Assembly: GCA_963662175.1 (NCBI GenBank)
Contig: OY759223.1
Location: 12,874,249 to 12,938,248 of the forward strand
Reading direction: 5' to 3'
DNA: 64,000 nt
From: Aradus depressus
Lineage: Eukaryota; Arthropoda; Insecta; Hemiptera; Aradidae
This document shows positions 56,428 through 64,000 of the stretch, piece after piece. A program made the position numbers and the translations under genes. Below the pieces are notes generated by a model. That model made no database searches, had not been told where the DNA came from, and saw only the letters and a program-made list of their open reading frames with translations. The number at the start of each line of letters is the position of its first letter. Position 1 is the stretch's first letter.

Positions 56428-56548
56428 ATAGGCAAAATTCAGGACTCCCTCTGTAGAGTCGGGCTTATGTTCACCAGAGCGAGAAAAAACGCTCTGATAA
56501 TAGGTGACATGACCTCGTAGTTTAGCCCGGACATGAGTCACAATAACT
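56428..56548 (+). repeat. Family A SINE, 3' fragment in milt intron
   Basis: aggcaaaattcaggactccc to catgagtcacaataact; hairpin intact. Confidence 0.65.
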
Positions 56549-56599
56549 ATAAAATAAAATCAGTTGATAAGTAATGTTGATTTTTGCATTTTGGGTTAA

Positions 56600-57180
56600 A
56601 AAGTAATAAAAAAACTATGTATTTTTTTATTATTTAGCCAATGATATATTTTTCATTATTCCCTTCAACATGTTTTCATCTTTCTTCTAAATGTTCAATT
56701 CTCTTTTAGAAAAAAATTCTGGGTTTTGATCCGAAAAATAAAACAACTGCCCTTTCTACCTCTTCCGATGAATCTATCCCCAGATCAGTTAAAAAGTTCT
56801 GGAGTTTCCGGAACAGATTATCTGAAGGAGCTATGTCGGGGCAATAAGTAGACTGACTTATAATTTTCCAACACAATTGGTATAGTTTTTATGGACTTGC
56901 AACTTGAGCTCTCGCATTGTCCTGGTAGAATAAAACTCCAAGCCTAGAAGGACGTTTTTTCCTCCAATGTTAGCTTCAAACGATCAAGTTGTTCGCAGTA
57001 ATCTCTTTCGTAATTGTCCAGTTATGTTTTAATAATGTGTTTGCATAATTCCTTCAATATCCCACCAAACAGACAATTACATCTTCCGCGGTTGGAGGCC
57101 TCTTCTCAGGCGGCATTGGCGTTTCGACGACGTTAGGTCACTGCCGAGAACTAATCTTCTGAATAAAATTGCACCACTTG
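56600..57180 (-). pseudogene. mariner transposase remnant
   Basis: Minus-strand frames give FGGILKELCKHI, YCEQLDRLKLTLEEKRPS, VLFYQDNARAQVA, CPDIAPSDNLFRKLQNFL and SSEEVERAVV..F. These follow the order of mariner transposase (WWD.KG., QLDRLK..L.EKRP, HQDNARPH, SPDLAPSD.HLF..LQ..L). Both later catalytic Asp positions are recognisable. Several frameshifts and stops; terminal repeats were not delimited. Confidence 0.75.
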
Positions 57181-57321
57181 TGGGTATGTGGAAACTACAT
57201 TCTCGCCTTTTTTTATTTTTCCACACCACAACATGCCGAATCACAACCTGCATATTCATCTTTTTAGAAAACATTTTATTTTTTTTTTTTTTTTTAAATA
57301 ATTGTGTATTGTTTGTGGCAG

Positions 57322-57517
57322 TATCCACGGTGGGGTTGGATCGAACAAGGATGAGCTGCAGAAGACGCTGGAGAACCTGCGACCCAAGGAGCTGGAGGAG
57401 AGAAGAATCGCACTCTACTGGGACAGTACCGTGGCTGGAGCAGACTGTTCCACTCCTGACTCCTTCCTCTCTCAGTCGGTACATGTTCATTCCACCATGA
57501 AGTGCGATAAGATACAG
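57322..57517 (+). CDS. milt: Milton/TRAK exon, Milton domain
   Basis: Acceptor gtttgtggcag, donor gtaaat. One base completes an Ile codon, then 65 codons read IHGGVGSNKDELQKTLENL, continue through ELEERRIALYWDS and finish at KCDKIQ. In TRAK1 the corresponding stretch has a DLE.ALRRLSLR...ERR block followed by [12 protein letters not shown]. The junction with the next exon restores exactly that order. The end phase is 0. Confidence 0.85.
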
Positions 57518-57547
57518 GTAAATTTAGAAATATTATTATTTTTTTCC

Positions 57548-58035
57548 CCCAGCTATACGAAGTATAGGAGGTTATATAATCGGTCAAAATTTCGATGCAA
57601 AGTTTTTATCAGAATTTCAAGTTTTCCGATTTCCAACTTCCAAAAAAAAAAAAAAAAAATGTCTGAACACGATAACTCCCGATGGAGTGAATGTATCGAC
57701 ACGAAATTTTATATCTGTATCTAGAACCTTATTAGGACATCATCTATTGATTTTCAGCAAAATCGGCCAAAGGGGAGAGGGGCATTAGAGGGAGGCTTAA
57801 CTCAAAAACTTTAATAACTGCCGCTTAGGGCGACACCTAGAAGGGTGCTCCACTCAAAAAAACCTAATATCTGCTTATGTAGTGAATGTATCGATTCAAA
57901 ATTTATTATAAGGATTCAGAAGCCATATGTAAGTTAAATATTACATGTTAGCCCAAACAGTCGATTGGCTTTGGAGGGAGAGCGGAAACGTAATCGATTA
58001 ATTCTTGTTGGGGAAGTACATAGACGGGGATTAAT
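57548..58035 (+). repeat. Family B repeat, full length, in milt intron
   Basis: Head cagctatacgaagtatagg, 17-A run, aatgtatcgacacgaaat block, tail gttggggaagtacatagac. Confidence 0.7.
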
Positions 58036-58106
58036 TATATGAAAATACCTCAACGTTGCTATAGTTTAAATTTTGGATTTATTTGCTATTTTTGTTTGTC
58101 TGTCAG

Positions 58107-58244
58107 ATCGTCAAACCATTGGAAGGCTCAGAAACGTTGCAGAAATGGAGTCAGCTAGCTACTCCTTCAATGCACGGACTGCTTGACGAGCGACCTGGAG
58201 TCAAAATTAGAGGTGGCACTGAACTTGAGGATTTGGGAATTAAG
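58107..58244 (+). CDS. milt: Milton/TRAK exon with the IVKPLEGS block
   Basis: Acceptor gtctgtcag, donor gtacac; exactly 46 codons, phase 0 at both ends. It begins [18 protein letters not shown] and continues to [14 protein letters not shown]. The [14 protein letters not shown]...G.LD.RPGV motif is highly characteristic of Milton/TRAK, so this exon gives the strongest single identification of the gene. Confidence 0.93.
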
Positions 58245-58249
58245 GTACA

Positions 58250-59465
58250 CTCACTAAAATTTAATATATTATTATTATTATTTAATATATATTTTTAAAG
58301 TTTTATCACTATCGATTATTTCGTCTATCTACGATCAGTGTGCGTGGCCGTTCTCATCCTGCCTACCACGCTAAGCTAGCAATGTATATTATTTCTTAAT
58401 CTGATGATGTTCACTTGTTTATTTACATTCATTATTTATTTTTTTAATATGAAAATATCAGTTAATGGTTAATCTCATAATAATAATATTTATTTCTATA
58501 AAGATGAGTCATATAAGTGTATACGTTAAGGATAGCTTATAAATTAGATACATAAACAGATATTAACTCTTAGAGTCTAACTTGTGATTAGTAATAACAA
58601 TCCTAGTAAAAAATTAAATGAAATGAATAAATAAATACTTGAAAATACATGAGTTTAAAAATAAGATAGTCTAAGTACATTGAAGGGGTGGTTGAATAAC
58701 AATAAGTTGCTTCTGAATGATATAATATGAATAATAACGTCTGTACGCTAAGAACCATGGAAGAGGGAACTCAGAGTCTGTGAAATGTCTGGGTCTAGTT
58801 GTAGAGTCGAAACTAAGTTGGACAAAGGATGGGGACAATTCTGGTACCAACCAGGCACTGTTGATAGCCTACTACTGACTCGTCCAATTGAGGATCATTA
58901 TATGGGATCTTGAGGCTGCAGATGAGGGTCTCCAGATCGACTTCCTGCAAGGACTGGCTCAGGAGGTTGAAGATACTCAACTTGCCCTCCCTCTTCATTC
59001 TGCACAATCTCATGTAGGCATTGAAGAAAGAAGCAAGACACAAAAGAACAGTGAGGTCCACCTCCCATGAGACCCGCGCTAGAGCCAATATACATATTCA
59101 GCGATCCAGAATAGAGAAGAATAAAACGGATCCTGAACACGTCTGCATCAATATGCTCCCTACACAAATTACCAATATTCGTGGAAGAAACTTGAAACAT
59201 ATTATTAAATATCTTCTAAATCAAACTTTTTATGATTATAGTGAATTTTTAAAGACTAAAGGTTAAGTACAAAGGTGGCACACCAAGTATATACACAAAT
59301 TACAAAAAAACTTCAGATATACATAAAAGAATACAAATAATAATTGTATTAAATATAAAGTGTGTTTATAGTTAACCGCGGGACACCTCAAAAAATTAAA
59401 AATACACAAAATAATAATTGTTTAAATAAATACTTGGATAATAACTGATATAGCAACAAACTGTG
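58250..59465. other. Intron DNA without recognised element
   Basis: A GC-richer segment (58,800-59,090) has overlapping frames on both strands with no known motif; it may be an unrecognised transposon fragment. Confidence 0.35.
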
Positions 59466-59469
59466 ATAT

Positions 59470-59755
59470 AGGTTAGGTTTTAAGACTCATGCCCGGTCTT
59501 TAACTACGAGGTCATATATCGCCTACTACCAGAGCGCTCTTTCGTCACTCTGGTGGACATGAGCCCGACTCTACTCTGGGAGTCCTGAATTTTCCCTACC
59601 CTAAATTTTTATTCACCTAGGATAGGGGTCTTTAACGAGTACCTGACATCGTACAGGCTCGAGACCATCGCTTAACGTCCCATCCGAAGGGTTTCGAACC
59701 CACGATCTTGAGCTCAGAAGACAAGCACGCATACCACTGAGCTACCGGCGCCCTG
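59470..59755 (-). mobile_element. Family A SINE, antisense in milt, with a clean internal deletion
   Basis: Probable target duplication aactgtgatat/aactgttatat (59,459-59,469 and 59,756-59,766). About 57 bp between the ccatccgaagg block and the B box are missing, including the tttattttacctcccag segment found in other antisense copies. Tail ggttaggttttaag. Confidence 0.85.
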
Positions 59756-60290
59756 AACTGTTATATATATTTATTGTTTTTTTTTTTATTTTTGACTTGT
59801 GTTTTTTACGATCAATAAGGAATGAATGAATAATAATAAATATAGTGATGCAATTTGTAATTTAATTTAAATTATGATAAATTCTTATGTCTCGTGCATT
59901 AGGTCTCATAATGTGCGAAATATAGAAAAGAGAAACATAATAAAAATAACAATAAAACGTAGTTTTAAGAAAGATGGTACATCCCCCACCTATCGAAATC
60001 TCACTTTTCTCACCCCCATCTCCCGTTCTTCCACTTAACTCGCGCCTTTCTGTCAGGCACTGTCGATAGTATTGTTATTATTATTTAATTATCTTAATTC
60101 TATGAAAATATATCTGATGTAATGTTTATGACAAGGAAATAACTAAATTATACGACTTAGTCTTAGAAAAAGATACTAATAAAAAATTAAAGACAATATT
60201 TTTTAAAAACATTAGTTTTTCTTTATAGTCTAGGAAAAGGATTTTTTTTTATGTTTTATTAATGCATATTTGCTTTTTTCTTGATTCCAG

Positions 60291-60421
60291 ACTTATTCCT
60301 TATCCGATGTTGAAGAAGATGAGGAAATTAATCCTGGGAAAAGTTTCTCAGACACGGGTCATGTTTACACGTTTACCAACAGCAGGATAATGCATCCCAA
60401 AGATAATACTACCATGATCAT
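60291..60421 (+). CDS. milt: Milton/TRAK exon, acidic segment
   Basis: Acceptor ttgattccag, donor gtaaga; 43 codons plus two bases. It reads TYSLSDVEEDEEINPGKSF and then HVYTFTNSRIMHPKD. TRAK proteins have an acidic DFEEDD block and later a TFTFTTCRILHPSD block at this position, so the order is conserved although the spacing is shorter. Confidence 0.88.
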
Positions 60422-60518
60422 GTAAGATTTCATTGTTTTAATTTCCAATTTGTTTACGAATTGAATATTATTAACCTCTTCTATGGTTATAGATTCATTA
60501 TTTTCTTGTTTACTTCTT

Positions 60519-60920
60519 CAGCTATACGAAGTATAGGGGAAGTTATGTAATCAGAGAGCGGAGTTTTCAAGGGAATTTCATGTTTCCTGATTCCAAAAAT
60601 GAAAAAAAAAAAAATGTCTGCCTGTGCGTGTGACTGTGAACACGATAACTCCCGATAGACTGAATGTATCGACACGAAATTATGTATGTGTATCCAGAAC
60701 CCTTTAAGGACCACCCCAGCCGAAGGGGATCAGAGGGGACTCAACTCAAAAAAATCCCAATAACTGCTGAATGTATCGATATACAATTTTGTATGAGGAT
60801 TCAGAAGCCACTATATTAGTCAAATATTGAGTTTTAGCATAAATGGTCGATTGACTTTAGAGGGAGAGCAATAACGTAATTGCGCTGGGGAAGTACCTAG
60901 CTGGTGATTCACTGAAGACT
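60519..60920 (+). repeat. Family B repeat in milt intron
   Basis: Begins cagctatacgaagtatagg; ends ggggaagtacctagctggtg. Confidence 0.7.
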
Positions 60921-61030
60921 TTTTTTAATGTTTTCTGGAGTTGACCATGAAGAATTGTTTTTTTATTTTGTTATCCATTGATGAGACGGACTCTTTTGAC
61001 CATGGACAATCTGTTTTGTGTTGCTGTTAG

Positions 61031-61281
61031 GTCCTCTATGAGTTGCAGTGGTGCCAGCAGCATGGTCTGGTCGGGGACAGGGATGGGCAGCTGTCTCACT
61101 TCAGCTCCCACTTCTGTTCCTCCTACCCCCACCCCTGCCAACAGTCCTATAGGAGGGAGTCCTCTTTCCAGCTTCACCAGCTCTCCTCTCTCTACCAGGT
61201 CACACAGTCCTACCTCTACACCGGCCAATAGTCCTGAGAGGCCATCTTCGCCAGTCTCTGAAACCACCACATCACCCTACA
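61031..61281 (+). CDS. milt: Milton/TRAK exon, Ser/Pro/Thr-rich low-complexity region
   Basis: Acceptor ttgctgttag, donor gtaagt. One base completes a Met codon, then 83 codons follow, rich in Ser, Pro and Thr, with repeated TPANSP and S..SP..S motifs. The region is probably disordered and has many possible proline-directed phosphorylation sites (inference). It ends with one spare base, which fits the next exon. A short (TA)n run follows the donor. Confidence 0.82.
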
Positions 61282-61309
61282 GTAAGTTTTATATATATAT
61301 ATATATATC

Positions 61310-61760
61310 AGTCTACCACCACTGCTGGTCAGAGGCTGGCAGAGCGAGGTGGTGCGGGGGATTAGCCCATACCATTTCCTTTAAATTGGGATGAGGGCTG
61401 CGAACTTTCAGCACTCTTCATGGGTAAGTTAGCCCTCCACGAGAGGGCTGACAAAATCAGAACGAGGAGAGATGACTCCCAGAGGGGGCTTCATATCCCC
61501 CCATCATAAGAGGCACAACTACATAGAAATGGTTCATATCCCCCCAATTACAACGATAGCGGCAACAACAGCAGTAGAAGAAGGGCCGTTACCAGCCACC
61601 CATCCTTCCTTCCGCGAAATAATGACAGGCCGCCAGTTCCTGGAAGGGAACATCAGGATCGTCGAAGGCACGGAGTTTTAGTGGGTATGTGGCCACAGTT
61701 GGAGTCCCACACTATCGAGAGTTATCTTCCCTGGGTGTGCGTAAAAAGCATCCCCCCTCC
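61310..61760 (+). other. GC-rich intron segment of unknown origin
   Basis: It contrasts with the AT-rich intron. A 69-codon frame (61,472-61,681) carries FREIMTGRQFLEGNIRIV before a stop. It could be the 3' end of a LINE or an unknown SINE; I recognise no family. Confidence 0.35.
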
Positions 61761-61944
61761 TACCAAAAAATAGAAAAAAAAATGGAAATGGCCTCATCGC
61801 GATGGTGTTTTGGGGGATCCGAGCTGAATTTATTTATTTATTATTTTGTACTTTTTTATTTATTTTTATTATTATTACCATTGTATATATTTTACTTATT
61901 GTGTATATATTATTTATTATTTTGATCATTATTATTATTCATTT

Positions 61945-62170
61945 TTTAAGCCCCGACGCAAAAGGAGGGGTGTTATAAGTTTGCAGCCTTTGTCTGTGTG
62001 TCTTTCTGTGGCCAAAACAGCTGAACCGATTTTAAAGTCTTTTTTTGTTGTTTCAAAAGCTGGTATTTGCGAGATGGTTCTTAGTCATGTTTGGTGAAAA
62101 TCGGGTAAGTCGTTTCTAAGATCTTCAGGTCTCATCAAAGTAGGGATTTCGGCCTCTATTACATCTAGAG
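61945..62170 (+). repeat. Repeat with the gccccgacgcaaaaggaggg motif
   Basis: The stretch aaggaggggtgttataagtt followed by tgtctgtgtgtctttctg and cagctgaaccgatttt is, as far as I recall, a sequence class found in many insect genomes; only one copy here. Confidence 0.5.
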
Positions 62171-62400
62171 ACTTGGAGTTTGAGCTCAAATGTTTTTAAG
62201 ACCAAGCCCTTCCCTCCTAAGCCCTTCAACCCCCCCTCACTTTTTTAAAGTTTATTTTTTTTGTCGGTTTCTTTTTTTAATTTTTTTTTTTTTCTTACAT
62301 TCCTTACCTTGTACATATTGCATTTATTATTTTAAAAGATTGTCATCAAATTGACTATAAATGATTATAATCATTTTGTTAAATATATCTAATATAATAA

Positions 62401-62732
62401 GAGGGTGCCGGCAGCTCAGAGGTAGGTGCATAGGTGCTAGCCTATGGAGCTCAAGATCGCGGGTTCGAAACCCGACCGAGGCCTTTAGTTTATTTTATAT
62501 GGAAGGTAAAAAAACCTTGAGCATGCTGTCCTTCGAATGGGACATTAGTAGTCCCAAGCCTGTGCGATGTCATATACTCATTAAAGACTCTACTAATAAA
62601 CCTAGGTAGGCAAGATTTAGGATTCCCACAGTAGAGTTGGGCTCATGTCCAACAGAGTGAAGAAGGAGCGCACTGGTAGTAGGCGATATGACCTTGTAGT
62701 TAAACCCCGGGCATGAGTCACAATGACTAACT
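62401..62732 (+). repeat. Family A SINE, nearly full length, in milt intron
   Basis: Head gagggtgccggcagctcaga, B box gggttcgaaacccg, 3' end gagtcacaatgactaac; it ends only 70 bp before the next milt exon. Confidence 0.8.
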
Positions 62733-62803
62733 ATAATATATCATTACTGCTGATTTCTTTCAAACTATAATAAACAAATCTTACATTAAAATTTATTATT
62801 TAG

Positions 62804-62895
62804 GTTACCTGGAAATGATTAAAAAGACGATCGGTTCTGCTTTGCTCACTCCTCCAGCGCAAAGTTCCAAGGCTCTAATTCGACCTGACAATAAG
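62804..62895 (+). CDS. milt: Milton/TRAK exon
   Basis: Acceptor ttatttag, donor gtaagg. Two bases complete Ser, then 30 codons read YLEMIKKTIGSALLTPP and continue to ALIRPDNK. I do not recognise a named motif here. Assignment rests on perfect splice signals, matching phase (2 then 0) and higher GC than the intron. Confidence 0.72.
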
Positions 62896-62959
62896 GTAAG
62901 GAATAAATATTATAATATAATAATTGATTAATAGTTCTCTTTATCTTTACTTTCTTATA

Positions 62960-63240
62960 CCTATAGTATAACGAAGTATTGTAATTGTGCGAAAATTTCA
63001 AGGTCCCCCGAATAAGTTTTAGCCATTTTCGCGATGATGTCTGTCTGTGTGTATTTGATTGAAAACTTGTGAGCGCTCTTCCGCAAAAATAATTGTAGCT
63101 ATGATCTTGTAATTTGGAATGATGGGGTCACATGTGCTAACTTAGTTCAAATTAAATTTTGCCCGATATCAGACGATAATTGCGACCACTTTACTACTAT
63201 TTAGCGTGGTTCGTATAAGAAAGTCTTCTAATGGCCTCAT
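62960..63240 (+). repeat. Family C repeat
   Basis: From tagtataacgaagtattgta to aagtcttctaatggcc; contains tcaaggtcccccgaataag. Confidence 0.5.
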
Positions 63241-63412
63241 CTGTTGTTTTTTTTCATTAAGTTGTTTGACTGAACCTCTGCCTATTTCAACTGTTGTATA
63301 TTGCAAATTGTAAATCCGGGCAGGCAATCAAGTGTCTTTATGACAACTATAGAATAGAATAGTTTTATTTGTTGGCGATCAATGGCCTAGATTTTGGACG
63401 CCGTACAAGTGA

Positions 63413-63860
63413 TTAAATTAGATCGATGAGGTGACTAGTTTTCATTGAGGATAGAACGGCTTCTATAGACGAGTTGTCATCTCCTAGCATCTCATGTAGG
63501 TATCTTGTTCGTAAACCCATGGCCTTTAGTATTCCCTTATATCCAGGGCACTCTTCCAGGATGTGGCTTACTGTGAGAGACCAGGCACCACACTTGCCAC
63601 AGCCTGAGGCCGTCACGTTGATGAGGTGGCCATGGGTTAGCCGAGTGTGGCCCACACGGAGCCGCAACAGACACACCTCCTCCTCCCTATTCTCCCTTTT
63701 GGAGTTTTATCATTTACCTATTTTTGTTTTGATGGACCTAAGTTTATTTGTTAGGTCCATGTTAATCCACACAGAGGCCCAGCTCTCTTTTATTTTGCGA
63801 CGCAGGCATTTCTTCAGATCTGGTATTATCGTCACTACCATTTCTTCTCCATGAGAACTA
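63413..63860 (-). pseudogene. LINE ORF2 C-terminal region (RNase H-side), antisense in milt
   Basis: Minus strand: an upstream frame LRRKIKESWASVW, stops, then CLLRLRVGHTRLTHGHL, C..CG.W.LTVSHILEECP and a short end at 63,413. RLR.GHTRLTHG.L......C..CG..LTV.HIL.ECP is the cysteine/histidine block following RNase H in I-like and jockey-like LINEs. The open part starts at 63,676. Confidence 0.75.
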
Positions 63861-63963
63861 TATTCTCAATTAATAGATTTTAGTAACTGTTACTATGCTA
63901 GACCAAGTTACGAATGGTTCTTTTACTATTGTACTAACTGGCTATTGTTGGTTGACTATGTAG

Positions 63964-64000
63964 CAGACCAACCTGCGGGGTATCCGGCTGGTAGAGCGGA
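63964..64000 (+). CDS. milt: Milton/TRAK exon, cut by the window edge
   Basis: After ctatgtag, phase 0 reads QTNLRGIRLVER and then leaves the window. Using the next AG (tagcag) would start at 63,967 and drop only Gln. Its identity depends on the frame match with the preceding exon; the rest of the C-terminus lies to the right. Confidence 0.55.

Noticed and set aside
58813..59088. 91-codon minus-strand frame in milt intron
   Set aside because: Overlapping open frames on both strands, no recognised domain; more likely decayed repeat DNA.

Overview
The window looks like nuclear DNA of an arthropod, most probably an insect. It is AT-rich, repeat-dense, has GT-AG introns, and carries copies of the arthropod telomere-type motif TTAGG/CCTAA at the ends of its commonest SINE. 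I cannot fix the order; a hemipteran-like or similarly repeat-rich genome is only a guess. I found one cellular gene. The rest is a nested collection of transposable elements in various states of decay.

The gene is an orthologue of Drosophila milton (milt; vertebrate TRAK1/TRAK2), the adaptor that links kinesin to mitochondria through Miro. Eleven exons on the + strand run from 41,916 to the right edge. All splice phases fit, and the introns (0.6-4.9 kb) are packed with repeats. Exons 1-4 encode the HAP1_N-type coiled coil. Exons 5-11 encode the less conserved Milton/TRAK region, including an IVKPLEGS block shared with TRAK proteins. The start codon, the first part of HAP1_N and the C-terminus were not found in the window.

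The left 41.9 kb has no gene I can recognise. It begins with a MITE with 108-bp inverted repeats (1-564). It then alternates between a tRNA-derived SINE (family A, about 37 pieces in the window), an unnamed 0.45-0.55 kb repeat (family B), and remnants of jockey-like and other LINEs, mariner, Tc1-like, hAT and Penelope-like elements (PLEs). Two tandem arrays (30.7-31.1 kb and 41.0-41.7 kb), a 39-bp G homopolymer (36.6 kb) and several MITEs complete it.

Three PLE remnants (25.9-26.5, 40.3-40.95 and 51.2-52.1 kb) share one layout: the end of a GIY-YIG endonuclease reading frame, then 200-400 bp downstream (not counting a later insertion) a hammerhead-ribozyme-like motif. More such motifs occur without PLE coding sequence. 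Several sit in head-to-head inverted pairs that form near-perfect palindromes (15.82-16.03, 48.98-49.31, 53.05-53.28 and 54.47-54.77 kb). I consider this the most unusual feature of the window.

A second notable pattern concerns the SINE. Inside milt introns 8 of 9 copies lie in the sense direction, against 9 of 28 outside. The antisense SINE carries a good-looking 3' splice acceptor, and the single antisense copy in milt has lost exactly that segment. Two further SINE copies end in sequence resembling the 3' end of a LINE found at 10.2 kb, which suggests a SINE/LINE partnership.
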